DNA from: Stenotrophomonas maltophilia | Lineage (GTDB): Bacteria > Pseudomonadota > Gammaproteobacteria > Xanthomonadales > Xanthomonadaceae | Assembly: GCA_002363385.1 (NCBI GenBank) | Contig: DEVL01000003.1 | Span: 1,333,748-1,397,747, forward strand | DNA: 64,000 bases | Direction of reading: 5' to 3' | In this document: positions 52,435 to 61,319 of the stretch, one piece after another | Layout of the letters: each line of letters begins with the position of its first letter | Numbering within the stretch: the stretch's first letter is position 1 | Position numbers and translations under genes: made by a program | The notes under the pieces: model-generated | What the model was told of the DNA's origin: nothing | The model's input: the letters and a program-made list of their open reading frames with translations, nothing else | The model's database searches: none

Positions 52435-52448
52435 TGTAAACGATTTCA
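52435..52448. promoter_or_regulatory. LacI-family operator upstream of the GH144/ABC operon
   Basis: TGTAAACGATTTCA matches TGWAANCGNTTWCA at every position. It sits 53 bases before the GH144 start and directly after a terminator, i.e. within the expected promoter. It shares the consensus with 48045-48058, so both are likely bound by the LacI-family protein at 48102. Confidence 0.75.
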
Positions 52449-52501
52449 GGTCATTGGACGTTATGCTTCCCAGTCACGAACAACGCACAAGGAGTTGGCC
52501 C

Positions 52502-54115
52502 ATGCAGGCACGCCACCTGTTGACCGCTGCGACGATCAGTCTCGCCGCCGTTGCCTGCCAGCCGCAGGCCCAGCAGGAGCCCGCCAAGCCCAAGCCGCCG
52601 GTGATCCTGGTCGAGGCCGACGTACCGCCGCGGCCGATGAAGCCGGAGCTGCCGCCGCTGTTCGACGATATCGAGCGTCGTACCTTCCAGTTCTTCTGGG
52701 ATACCACCAACGAAGTGAACGGGCTCAGCCCGGACCGTTACCCGTCGCGTCCGTTCGCCAGCATCGCTTCGGTCGGCTACGCGCTGACCGCCTATCCGAT
52801 CGGCATCGAGAACGGCTGGGTCAGCCGCAATCAGGCGATCGACCGGACCCTGCTGACGCTGAAGTTCTTCCGTGACCTGCCGATGGGCCCGCAGCGCACC
52901 GGCAAGGGCGGTTACAAGGGGTTCTACTACCACTTCCTGGACATGCAGGAAGGCCGCCGTTACGACAGCTGGGTGGAACTGTCCAGCGTGGATACCGCAC
53001 TGCTGATGATGGGCGTGCTGTTCGCGCAGTCCTATTACGACGGTGACGACGCGCGCGAAAAAGAGATCCGCGAGATCGCCGATACGCTCTACAAGCGTGT
53101 GGACTGGCCGTGGCTGCAGCAGCGCGCGCCGCTGATCTCGATGGGCTGGTTCCCGGAGAGCGGCTTCATTGACCACGACTGGATGGGCTACAACGAAGCG
53201 ATGATGGTCTACATCCTCGCGCTCGGCTCGCCGACCCACCCGGTCAGCCCGGACGCCTGGACGGTCTGGACGCGCACCTACGACAACGACTGGGGCGTCT
53301 ACCAGGGCCAGGAGTACCTGTCCTTCGGGCCGCTGTTCGGCCACCAGTACACGCATGTGTGGGTGGACTTCCGCGACATCCAGGATGCCTACATGCGCGA
53401 GCGGGGCAGCACCTACTTCCTCAACAGCCGGTCGGCCGCCCTGGCGCAGCGTGAGTACGCGATCGCCAACCCGATGAACTGGAAGGATTACGGCCAGAAC
53501 GTGTGGGGCCTGACCGCCAGCGATGGCCCGCAGAACACCACCCAGGAATACCGTGGCGAGCAGCGCCAGTTCCGCCATTACTCCTCGCGCGGCGCCGGCC
53601 TGCGCGAGAACTTCGATGACGGCACCATCGCGCCGACCGCGGCGATCTCCTCGATCGTGTTCGCACCGGAAGAAGTCATTCCGGCCGCGGTGGAAATGCA
53701 CAAGCGCTACGGCGATTACATCTATTCCAGCTACGGCTTCCTGGACTCGTTCAACCCGAGTTTCAACTACGACATCCCGATCAAGACCGGTCGCCTGGTG
53801 CCGGATCGCGGCTGGGTAGCCAGCGATTACATCGGTATCGATCAGGGCCCGATCCTGACCATGATTGCCAACTACCGCAATGATTTCGTCTGGGATGTGA
53901 TGAAGAAGAATCCGCACATCCGCAAGGGCCTGGAACGCGCCGGTTTCACCGGTGGCTGGCTGACGCCGGAAGGCGAGGATCAGCCGATGGAACTGCAGAA
54001 AGATGAAAAGGCGGCCTCGGCCCGCTCGGTCGGCATCGCCGAATCGCGTGCGGCCGCGGCGCAGGAACAGAAAAACAATTCCAATTCGAACCGCAACCAG
54101 CAGCAGGGGAAGTAA
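52502..54115 (+). CDS. GH144-type glucanase lipoprotein (glucoamylase-like domain)
   Basis: A 537-residue predicted lipoprotein (signal peptide with lipobox LAAVAC, Cys 19) followed by a Pro-rich linker. An (alpha/alpha)6-barrel domain of the PF10091/GH144 type follows, with RRTFQFFWDTTNEVNGL, SIASVGYALTAYPIG, GWFPESGFIDHDWMGYNEAM and APEEVIPAAVEMH. Characterised GH144 enzymes are endo-beta-1,2-glucanases or release sophorose; other members are untested. AAGGAG precedes the ATG. It is the first gene of a tightly packed six-gene operon. The C-terminal tail (about 490-537) is Ala/Gln/Asn-rich and probably disordered. Confidence 0.85.
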   Translation: MQARHLLTAATISLAAVACQPQAQQEPAKPKPPVILVEADVPPRPMKPELPPLFDDIERRTFQFFWDTTNEVNGLSPDRYPSRPFASIASVGYALTAYPIGIENGWVSRNQAIDRTLLTLKFFRDLPMGPQRTGKGGYKGFYYHFLDMQEGRRYDSWVELSSVDTALLMMGVLFAQSYYDGDDAREKEIREIADTLYKRVDWPWLQQRAPLISMGWFPESGFIDHDWMGYNEAMMVYILALGSPTHPVSPDAWTVWTRTYDNDWGVYQGQEYLSFGPLFGHQYTHVWVDFRDIQDAYMRERGSTYFLNSRSAALAQREYAIANPMNWKDYGQNVWGLTASDGPQNTTQEYRGEQRQFRHYSSRGAGLRENFDDGTIAPTAAISSIVFAPEEVIPAAVEMHKRYGDYIYSSYGFLDSFNPSFNYDIPIKTGRLVPDRGWVASDYIGIDQGPILTMIANYRNDFVWDVMKKNPHIRKGLERAGFTGGWLTPEGEDQPMELQKDEKAASARSVGIAESRAAAAQEQKNNSNSNRNQQQGK

Positions 54116-54118
54116 GCA

Positions 54119-55465
54119 GTGCCATTGTCGTCGCGCCCGAAGCTGGGGTTGAGTCTGTTGCTGCTGATTGCCGGCAGCCTGTTGTTGAGTGCCTGCCGGA
54201 AAGAACCGGAAGGGGTCACCGTACGTTTCTGGGCGATGGGCCGCGAGGCCGAAGTCGTCACCGGCCTGGTCCGTGAGTTCGAGGCGGAAAATCCCGGCAT
54301 CCATGTCGATGTGCAGAACATCCCGTGGACGGCCGCGCATGAAAAGCTGCTGACCGCGTTCGCCGCCGAAGGGCTGCCGGACGTGTGCCAGCTGGGCAAT
54401 ACGTGGATCCCCGAGTTCGCCGAACTCAACACCCTGACCCCGCTGCAGCCCTACGTTGCGCAGTCCAAGGTGGTGGACCCGGCCGATTATTTCCAGGGCA
54501 TCTGGGATACCAACGTCATCCACGACGAACTGGTCGGGGTGCCGTGGTACGTGGATACGCGCCTGCTGTATTACCGCAAGGACATGCTCGCCAAGGCCGG
54601 CTACGACCACCCGCCCCGCACCTGGGACGAGTGGAACGAGATGATGGCGGCGATCAAGACGATGCAGGGCGCCAACCGCTACGCGGTGCTGATGCCGATC
54701 AATGAATTCGAGCAGCAGCTGTCCTTCGCGCTGCAGCAGCCCGATCCGCTGCTGCGCGATGAAGACACCCGTGGCAACTTCAGCAGTCCGGGCTTCCGCA
54801 AGACGCTGGGCTTCTACGAGAACATGTTCGCGCAGGGCTGGGCCCCGCGCATGTCCGAGACGCAGATCTCCAACGTCTGGGACGAGTTCTTCCGCGGCTT
54901 CAACGTGTTCTACGTGTCCGGCCCCTGGAACATCCGCGAGTTCAAGAAGCTGCAGCCGAAGGAACTGGAAGGGCAGTGGGGCACCGCCGCACTGCCGGGT
55001 CCGGATGGCCCGGGTGCGGGCATCGCCGGCGGGACCAGCCTGGTGATCTTCCGTGATTCGAAGCAGAAAGAAGCCTCGTGGAAGCTGATCGAATTCCTGT
55101 CGCGTCCGGCGATCCAGGAGCGCTTCCATTCCATCATCGGCGACCTGCCGCCGCGCCGCAGCACCTGGGAATATCCCTCGCTGGCCAACGACCCATTGGC
55201 GCAGCCGTTCCGCGACCAGCTCGAGCGGGTCAAGCCGACCCCGAAGGTGCTGGAGTGGGAGCGGATCGCCCAGGAAATGCGGATCACCACCGAACAGGTG
55301 GTGCGTGGTGGCCTAGACCAGGATCAAGCAGTGAAAGAGCTGGACGAACGCGTGGACAAGGTCCTCGCCAAACGCCGCTGGATGCATGAGCAGCACCGGC
55401 AGGAATCCTCCGGGGCGAGCGACCCGGCGCACTCCAGTGCCGTGGCCACGGAGGCGGCACCATGA
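54119..55465 (+). CDS. ABC sugar transporter substrate-binding lipoprotein
   Basis: A 448-residue family 1 extracellular solute-binding protein. It has a signal peptide with lipobox (LLSAC), VTVRFWAMGREAEVVTGLV, FAAEGLPDVCQLGNTWIPEF, GVPWYVDTRLLYYRKDML and GIAGGTSLVIF, all typical of sugar-binding components. The start is GTG, three bases after the GH144 stop. The C-terminal 60 residues are charged and extend beyond the usual fold (LAKRRWMHEQHRQESSGAS). It probably delivers glucan oligosaccharides to the permeases encoded next. Confidence 0.92.
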   Translation: MPLSSRPKLGLSLLLLIAGSLLLSACRKEPEGVTVRFWAMGREAEVVTGLVREFEAENPGIHVDVQNIPWTAAHEKLLTAFAAEGLPDVCQLGNTWIPEFAELNTLTPLQPYVAQSKVVDPADYFQGIWDTNVIHDELVGVPWYVDTRLLYYRKDMLAKAGYDHPPRTWDEWNEMMAAIKTMQGANRYAVLMPINEFEQQLSFALQQPDPLLRDEDTRGNFSSPGFRKTLGFYENMFAQGWAPRMSETQISNVWDEFFRGFNVFYVSGPWNIREFKKLQPKELEGQWGTAALPGPDGPGAGIAGGTSLVIFRDSKQKEASWKLIEFLSRPAIQERFHSIIGDLPPRRSTWEYPSLANDPLAQPFRDQLERVKPTPKVLEWERIAQEMRITTEQVVRGGLDQDQAVKELDERVDKVLAKRRWMHEQHRQESSGASDPAHSSAVATEAAP

Positions 55466-56343
55466 AGCAGCGTTCGCTTGCCGGCTGGATGTTCGCCGGT
55501 CCGGCCATCCTGGTCATCGCAGTGTTCTTCGGCCTGCCGGTGTTCTCGGCGCTGGCGCTGAGCATCACCGATTTCGACCTGTACGCACTGGCCGACGGTG
55601 ACAACCTGCGCTTCGTCGGCCTGGGCAATTACATCGATCTGCTGCAGACCCCGATGTTCTGGAAGTCGCTGTGGAACACGACCTATTTCGTGATCGTCGG
55701 CGTGCCGCTGTCGATCGCGGTATCGCTGGGTGCGGCGATCCTGCTCAACGCCCCGGCCGCGCGCTTCAAGGCGCTGTTCCGTACCGCGCTGTTCGCCCCG
55801 GTGGTGACCACTCTGGTGGCGGTGGCGGTGATCTGGCGTTACCTGTTCCACACCAGCTACGGCCTGGTGAACTACGGCCTGGGCCATCTGGGCATCAGCC
55901 CGATCGACTGGCTGGGCGACCCGAACTGGGCGATGCCGACCATCATGCTGTTCGCGGTGTGGAAGAACTTCGGCTACAACATGGTGATCTTCCTGGCCGG
56001 CCTGCAGGCGATCCCGCATGACCTGTATGAGGCCGCCCGCATCGATGGCGCCTCGCGCTGGAAGCAGTTCCTGCACATCACCCTGCCGATGCTTGGCCCG
56101 GTACTGCTGGTGGTGGGCGTGATTACCGTGTCCGGCTACTTCCAGCTGTTCGCAGAGCCTTACGTGATGACGCGTGGCGACCCACTGCAGAGCACCGTCA
56201 GCGTGCTGTATTTCATGTTTGAAGAAGGCTTCAAGTGGTGGAACCTGGGTCGCGCCTCCGCGGTGGCGTTCCTGCTGTTCCTGATCATCCTGGGCGTGAC
56301 CAGCATCATGCTGCGTTTCGGCCGCAAGAGGCAGTTGGTATGA
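55462..56343 (+). CDS. ABC sugar transporter permease 1 (MalF type)
   Basis: A 293-residue inner-membrane permease with six helices and the EAA loop EAARIDGASRWKQFLHITLPML near residue 190, quoted here as EAARIDGASRWKQF. It starts MKQRSLAGWMFAGPAI like other MalF/UgpA proteins. It overlaps the binding-protein gene by four bases (ATGA). No ATPase gene is present in the operon, so a shared UgpC/MsiK-type ATPase elsewhere is presumably used. Confidence 0.93.
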   Translation: MKQRSLAGWMFAGPAILVIAVFFGLPVFSALALSITDFDLYALADGDNLRFVGLGNYIDLLQTPMFWKSLWNTTYFVIVGVPLSIAVSLGAAILLNAPAARFKALFRTALFAPVVTTLVAVAVIWRYLFHTSYGLVNYGLGHLGISPIDWLGDPNWAMPTIMLFAVWKNFGYNMVIFLAGLQAIPHDLYEAARIDGASRWKQFLHITLPMLGPVLLVVGVITVSGYFQLFAEPYVMTRGDPLQSTVSVLYFMFEEGFKWWNLGRASAVAFLLFLIILGVTSIMLRFGRKRQLV

Positions 56344-57176
56344 GTCGTGAAATCGGTCAATCGCGCTGGCATGCCTGGTGGGTCAATGGCGGCCTGCTGG
56401 TGCTCGCTGTCCTGAGCCTGGCGCCGTTGTTGTGGATGGTGTCGGTGTCGTTCATGCCGACCGGCGAGGCGGCGCATTTCCCACCGCCGCTGCTGCCGTC
56501 CTCGCTGACCACCGCGAACTACCATGAGTTGTTCGCGCGCACCGGCATGGCCAACAACTTCGTCAACAGCCTGATGGTGTCGCTGGCGATCACCTTCGGT
56601 TCGCTGCTGCTCAACACGATGGCCGGCTACGCCTTCGCCAAGCTCCGCTTCGCTGGGCGCGAGCGCATCTTCCAGCTGCTGCTGGCCGCGCTGGTGATCC
56701 CCGCGCAGGTGGCGATGCTGCCGCTGTTCCTGCTGATGAAGCAGCTGGGCCTGGTCAACAACTTCGGTGGCGTGATCGTGCCGGCGCTGGCCACCGTGTT
56801 CGGCATCTTCCTGGTCCGCCAGTACGCCCGTTCGATCCCGGACGAGCTGCTGGAAGCGGCCCGCATCGACGGGGCAGGGGAGCTGCGGATCTTCTTCCAG
56901 ATCGTGCTGCCGATGCTCAAGCCGGTGCTGGTGACCCTGTCGATCTTCACCTTCATGGCCGCTTGGAACGATTTCATGTGGCCCTTGATCGTGTTGACCG
57001 ACCAGGAGCACTACACTCTCCCGGTGGCCCTGGCCACGCTCTCGCGCGAGCACATCATGGACGTTGAAATGATGATGGCCGGCGCGGTGGTCACGGTGGT
57101 TCCCGTGCTGCTGCTGTTCCTGGCATTGCAGCGTTATTACATCCAAGGTCTGTTGCTGGGGAGTGTCAAAGGGTGA
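56340..57176 (+). CDS. ABC sugar transporter permease 2 (MalG type)
   Basis: A 278-residue permease with six helices, SFMPTGEAAHFPPPLLP in the first periplasmic loop, and the EAA motif EAARIDGAGELRIFFQIVLP, with AAWNDFMWPL near the C terminus. The ATG at 56340 overlaps the first permease stop (ATGA); upstream sequence in frame belongs to the preceding gene. It forms the membrane channel with the upstream permease. Confidence 0.93.
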   Translation: MSREIGQSRWHAWWVNGGLLVLAVLSLAPLLWMVSVSFMPTGEAAHFPPPLLPSSLTTANYHELFARTGMANNFVNSLMVSLAITFGSLLLNTMAGYAFAKLRFAGRERIFQLLLAALVIPAQVAMLPLFLLMKQLGLVNNFGGVIVPALATVFGIFLVRQYARSIPDELLEAARIDGAGELRIFFQIVLPMLKPVLVTLSIFTFMAAWNDFMWPLIVLTDQEHYTLPVALATLSREHIMDVEMMMAGAVVTVVPVLLLFLALQRYYIQGLLLGSVKG

Positions 57177-60100
57177 AGCATGCCGTCGTCGCGGTGGGTC
57201 TGGGTCTGGTCTGGTCACTGGCGGCCTCAGCCGCACCGCCGGCGACGCCGGTGTTGCCCGCGCCCAAGGTGCTGGACAGCTTCGATGACATGACCCCGTG
57301 GAAGCTGGTCGTCTCCGACCAGGTCAGCGGCTCGCTGCGCAGCGTGGCCGGTAGTGGCGGTGGCCGCGCGCTGTGCGTGGATTACGACTTCCACAACGTG
57401 TCCGGCTATGTCGGCATCCGGCGCGAGCTCGGCATCCAGTACCCGGAGAACTACCAGTTCGGCTTCCAGCTGCGCGGCGACTCGCCGGCCAACGACCTGC
57501 AGTTCAAGCTCATCGATGCCAGCGGCGACAACGTGTGGTGGGTCAACCGCCCCGGCTATGCCTTCCCTAAAACCTGGACGCCGGTGCAATACCGCAAGCG
57601 CCAGATCGACAAGGCCTGGGGCCCGGAGACCGACAAGACGCTCAAGCGCAGCGCGGCCGTGGAGTTCACGATCTACAGCAAGGTCGGCGGCAAGGGCACG
57701 GTCTGTTTCGACCGGCTGACGCTGCAGGGCTTGCCCGCCGCTGACACCTCCTCGCTGAGCCCGTCGGTGATCGCCGATACCGCCACCGCGCTGCAGAACC
57801 GCATCGTCGATGGCAAGCCGGATACGGTCTGGATCAGTGGCGGCGTAGCCGAGCAGACCATCAGCCTGGACCTGCACAAGGTGCGTGAGTTTGGCGGGGC
57901 AGTGATCGAATGGCTGCCTGGGCTGGAGGCCACGCGCTATGAGGTGCGCTCTTCGGCTGATGGGCGCACCTGGACGACGTTGCGCGACGTGACTGCCGGT
58001 GGTGGTGCCCGCGACTGGCTGGCCCTGCCCGATACCGAAGCGCGCTATCTGCGCTTCGACCTCAAGGGCGGCCCGAGCTGGCGCTACGGTATCCGTGACA
58101 TCACGCTCAAGCCGCTCGAGTTCGCCGCGACCCCGAATGACTTCGTCCGTTCGGTCGGTGCCGACCTGCCGCGCGGCTCGGTGCCGCGTGGTTTCACCGG
58201 CGAGCAGCCGTACTGGACACTGCTCGGACTGGATGGCGGCCGTGAGCAGGCCCTGATCGGTGAGGATGGCGCGTTGGAAGTGGCCAAATCGAGCTTCAGC
58301 GTGGAGCCGTTCGTGCTGGTCGACAACAAGCTGCTGAGCTGGGCCGACGTCAAAACCAGCCAATCGCTGCAGGACGATAACCTGCCGATCGCCAACGTCG
58401 GCTGGACCCACGACAAGGCGGGCCTGCAGGTGACCGGCTTCGTGCAGGGCACGCCGGACAACGCGCAGCTGGTCGGTCGTTACACCCTGCGCAACCCGGA
58501 CAAGGTCGCCCACGAGTACACCCTGGCCCTGGCCGTGCGCCCATGGCAGGTGAATCCGCCGACCCAGTTCCTCAATACCGTCGGCGGCGTGAGCCGGATC
58601 GACAACCTGTCGGTTGACCCCACCCACGTCGACGTCAACGGCACGCCTCGCCTGTACCCCGCGCAGGCGCCGGATGCGGCGTTTGCCACGGCGTTCGACA
58701 GCAAGCTGGATGTGGTCCACCTGGCCAGCGGCAAGCTGCCGGGCACCACCGAAGTGAAGGACAGTACCGGGCTGGCCTCCGGTGCACTTCTGTACCGCTG
58801 GAAGCTGGAGCCGGGCCAGAGCCGCGAGGTGGCCATCGTGCTGCCGCAGACCGGCGCCTGGACCATGCCCAAGGCCTTCGATGCGGCCAAGGCGCAACAG
58901 CAGGTCGCCTCGATGTGGCGCACCAAGCTGGACCAGGTGACGCTGCAGGTGCCTGCGGCTGGCAAGCCCCTGGCCGATACGCTGCGCACCGCGCTGGCGC
59001 ACATGCTGATCTCGCGCATCGGCCCCAGCCTGCAGCCGGGCACGCGTTCGTATTCGCGCAGCTGGATCCGCGATGGCGCAATGATTTCCGAAGGGCTGCT
59101 GCGCATGGGCCGCAGCGATGCGGTGCGTCAGTACGTGAACTGGTATGCGCCCTACCAGTTCGACAACGGCAAAGTGCCGTGCTGCGTGGATTCGCGTGGC
59201 AGCGACCCGGTGCCGGAGAACGACAGCCACGGCGAACTGATCTTCAACATTGCCGAATACTGGCGCTACACCGGTGACACCACCTTCTTGGAGGTGATGT
59301 GGCCGCACGTGCAGGGCGCCTACCAGTACATGGAGCAGCTGCGCCTGAGCGAGCGCACCGAAGAGAACCGCGCGCGCAACCCGGCCTTCTACGGAATGAT
59401 GCCGGTCTCGATCAGCCACGAGGGCTATTCGGCCAAGCCGATGCATTCGTACTGGGACAATTTCTGGGCGTTGCGTGGCTACAAGGACGCGGCGATCATC
59501 GCCAGCACGCTCGGCAAGGCAGAAGCGATGCAGATCAGCGAGTCGCGCGATCAGTTCCGCGATGACCTGCAGGCATCGTTGCTGGCCGCGACCGCGCAGC
59601 ACAAGATCGACTACCTGCCTGGTTCGGCCGAGCTGGGTGATTTCGACGCCACCTCGACCACCATCGCACTGGCGCCGGCCGGTGAGCAGGGCCGCCTGCC
59701 GCAGCCGTACTTGAACAACACCTTCGAGCGCTACTGGAGCGAGTTCGAAGCGCGCCGCGACGGCAAGCGCGAGTGGAAGGACTACACCCCGTACGAGTGG
59801 CGCAACGTGGCTGCGTTCGTCCGTCTGGGCTGGCGTGACCGCGCCTGGCAGGCAACCGAGTTCTTCTTCAAGGACCGCGCACCGCAGCCTTGGAACCAGT
59901 GGGCTGAAGTCGTTTCGCGCACGCCGCGCAAACCGTTCTTCCTGGGTGACCTGCCGCACGCGTGGGTAGCCTCGGATTTCGTCCGTTCGGCGTTGGACAT
60001 GTTCGCCTACAGCCGCGACATCGACGACAGCCTGGTGCTGGCTGCCGGCGTGCCCTCGCGCTGGCTGGAAGGCAAGGGCGTCGGCGTGCAGGGCCTGCGC

Positions 60101-60355
60101 ACCCCGAACGGGCAGCTCAACTACGCGCTGATCCGCAACGACAAGCAGCTCACCCTCACTGTGTCGGCCGGTTTGATTCCGCCGGCGGGCGGCGTGGTGT
60201 TGCCGTGGCCGTACAGCGGCGAGCCGGGCGCCACCACCGTCAATGGTGAGCCGGCGGAATGGGTGGGCGGCGAGCTGCGCGTGATGCAGGTGCCGGCCAA
60301 GGTCGAGATCGAGATTCCGGCGTCGGTACGCCGGGCCGAACGCAAGGCGCCTTGA
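57173..60355 (+). CDS. large secreted glycoside-hydrolase-like protein with beta-sandwich modules
   Basis: A 1,060-residue protein with a signal peptide (about 1-20, ending AASA). Residues 30-185 look like a carbohydrate-binding or CIA30-like beta-sandwich (NVWWVNRPGYAFPKTW). Residues 190-320 resemble an F5/8 discoidin-type domain (NRIVDGKPDTVWISGG, GLEATRYEVRSSADGRTW). A central beta region leads to an (alpha/alpha)6 domain at about 590-960 with RSYSRSWIRDGAMISEGLL, VPENDSHGELIF and HSYWDNFWALRGY. The conserved Asp/Glu residues in WIRDG and ENDSHGE suggest catalysis, but I cannot name the GH family. GTG start, GTGA overlap with the permease. Confidence 0.75.
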   Translation: MKHAVVAVGLGLVWSLAASAAPPATPVLPAPKVLDSFDDMTPWKLVVSDQVSGSLRSVAGSGGGRALCVDYDFHNVSGYVGIRRELGIQYPENYQFGFQLRGDSPANDLQFKLIDASGDNVWWVNRPGYAFPKTWTPVQYRKRQIDKAWGPETDKTLKRSAAVEFTIYSKVGGKGTVCFDRLTLQGLPAADTSSLSPSVIADTATALQNRIVDGKPDTVWISGGVAEQTISLDLHKVREFGGAVIEWLPGLEATRYEVRSSADGRTWTTLRDVTAGGGARDWLALPDTEARYLRFDLKGGPSWRYGIRDITLKPLEFAATPNDFVRSVGADLPRGSVPRGFTGEQPYWTLLGLDGGREQALIGEDGALEVAKSSFSVEPFVLVDNKLLSWADVKTSQSLQDDNLPIANVGWTHDKAGLQVTGFVQGTPDNAQLVGRYTLRNPDKVAHEYTLALAVRPWQVNPPTQFLNTVGGVSRIDNLSVDPTHVDVNGTPRLYPAQAPDAAFATAFDSKLDVVHLASGKLPGTTEVKDSTGLASGALLYRWKLEPGQSREVAIVLPQTGAWTMPKAFDAAKAQQQVASMWRTKLDQVTLQVPAAGKPLADTLRTALAHMLISRIGPSLQPGTRSYSRSWIRDGAMISEGLLRMGRSDAVRQYVNWYAPYQFDNGKVPCCVDSRGSDPVPENDSHGELIFNIAEYWRYTGDTTFLEVMWPHVQGAYQYMEQLRLSERTEENRARNPAFYGMMPVSISHEGYSAKPMHSYWDNFWALRGYKDAAIIASTLGKAEAMQISESRDQFRDDLQASLLAATAQHKIDYLPGSAELGDFDATSTTIALAPAGEQGRLPQPYLNNTFERYWSEFEARRDGKREWKDYTPYEWRNVAAFVRLGWRDRAWQATEFFFKDRAPQPWNQWAEVVSRTPRKPFFLGDLPHAWVASDFVRSALDMFAYSRDIDDSLVLAAGVPSRWLEGKGVGVQGLRTPNGQLNYALIRNDKQLTLTVSAGLIPPAGGVVLPWPYSGEPGATTVNGEPAEWVGGELRVMQVPAKVEIEIPASVRRAERKAP

Positions 60356-61227
60356 TGCGGCAGATGACGAAGATGATGCGCGGCCTGCTGGTCGCGGCGC
60401 TGGCATTGGCGCCGCTGGTAGCGCTCGCGCAGAACGCCGGGGCGGGGCAGGAGATGACCATGGTCACCTTCAACCTGCACCATGACCGCGAAGACTGGCC
60501 GGCCCGACGCAAGGTGATCCTGCGCGAGCTGCAGGCACTCAAGCCCGACGCGATCGCCCTGCAGGAGGTGATCCAGAAGCCCCACGTGCGCAACCAGGCC
60601 GCCTGGCTGGCGCGCAAGCTGGGCTACGACTATCAGTTCGTGTCCACCGATCCGCCGGGGCGTTTCAAGCGCTATGGCAATGCGTTGCTGACCCGTCGGC
60701 CGGTGCTGTCGCGCAACGACCACCTGCTGGCGCCGCTGGGCGACTACCGCACCGTGGCGCATCTGCGCATCGATGTGGACGGTCGCCCGGTCAATGTGTA
60801 TGCCACGCACTTGAACGAACGTTCGGACGAGGTGGGCAGCCGCATCCGTGGAGAACAGGTGGCGGATCTGCTGGCCTTCATCGCGCAGAGCGCAGGCGAC
60901 GCGCCGGTGGTCGTGGCGGGGGACTTCAATGCACTGGTGGATGCCGGTGATCTGAGCGCGTTGCGCAACCACTATGGCGACAGCTACGGCAGCGTGCACG
61001 TCAACAACGAACTGGCGCAGGTCAGTACGTTGAACCGGCATTACTACGACGCACCTTCGCGAATCGACCATATCTTCTTCCAGCAGGATCGACTGCTTGC
61101 CCGTGAGGCGAAGATCCTGTTCGACCAGCCGTACGCCGATGGCCGCTGGGCCTCGGATCATTACGGCGTGTGGACCCGGCTGCAGTTCGCGCCGGCCACC
61201 GGAAACGCCGGCGCGACGACGCCCTGA
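60355..61227 (+). CDS. secreted endonuclease/exonuclease/phosphatase-family protein
   Basis: A 290-residue protein with a signal peptide (MMRGLLVAALALAPLVALAQ) and the EEP metal-dependent hydrolase fold. Motifs are TFNLHHD, the metal glutamate in ALQEVI, ATHLNERSDEVG, VVAGDFNAL, RIDHIFF and the catalytic histidine in SDHYGVW. EEP proteins cleave phosphodiesters or phosphomonoesters in nucleic acids, lipids or sugars. As the last gene of the glucan operon (TGATG overlap), it may remove phosphate-linked substituents from the imported polymer; that is inference. A terminator follows at 61412. Confidence 0.83.
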   Translation: MRQMTKMMRGLLVAALALAPLVALAQNAGAGQEMTMVTFNLHHDREDWPARRKVILRELQALKPDAIALQEVIQKPHVRNQAAWLARKLGYDYQFVSTDPPGRFKRYGNALLTRRPVLSRNDHLLAPLGDYRTVAHLRIDVDGRPVNVYATHLNERSDEVGSRIRGEQVADLLAFIAQSAGDAPVVVAGDFNALVDAGDLSALRNHYGDSYGSVHVNNELAQVSTLNRHYYDAPSRIDHIFFQQDRLLAREAKILFDQPYADGRWASDHYGVWTRLQFAPATGNAGATTP

Positions 61228-61273
61228 GGTGCGCGCAGCGTCGTCGGTGACGGCGTAGCACGCAAACGGCCGC

Positions 61274-61296
61274 ATCCACGCATGGCGTGGGTCTAC
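61274..61296 (-). repeat. GTAG-type REP (SMAG-like), reverse unit of a pair
   Basis: On the minus strand: GTAG, then ACCCACGC, CAT loop, GCGTGGAT. Its mirror-image partner is at 61320-61342, giving a head-to-head pair of the BIME type after the glucan operon. Confidence 0.65.
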
Positions 61297-61319
61297 CCTC
61301 GTTGCATTCGATGGCCTGT

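Noticed and set aside
57227..60406. A 1,059-residue antisense frame opposite the large glycosidase-like gene
   Set aside because: Composition is Arg/Ala/His-rich and featureless. The plus strand has a signal peptide, domain motifs and operon overlaps.
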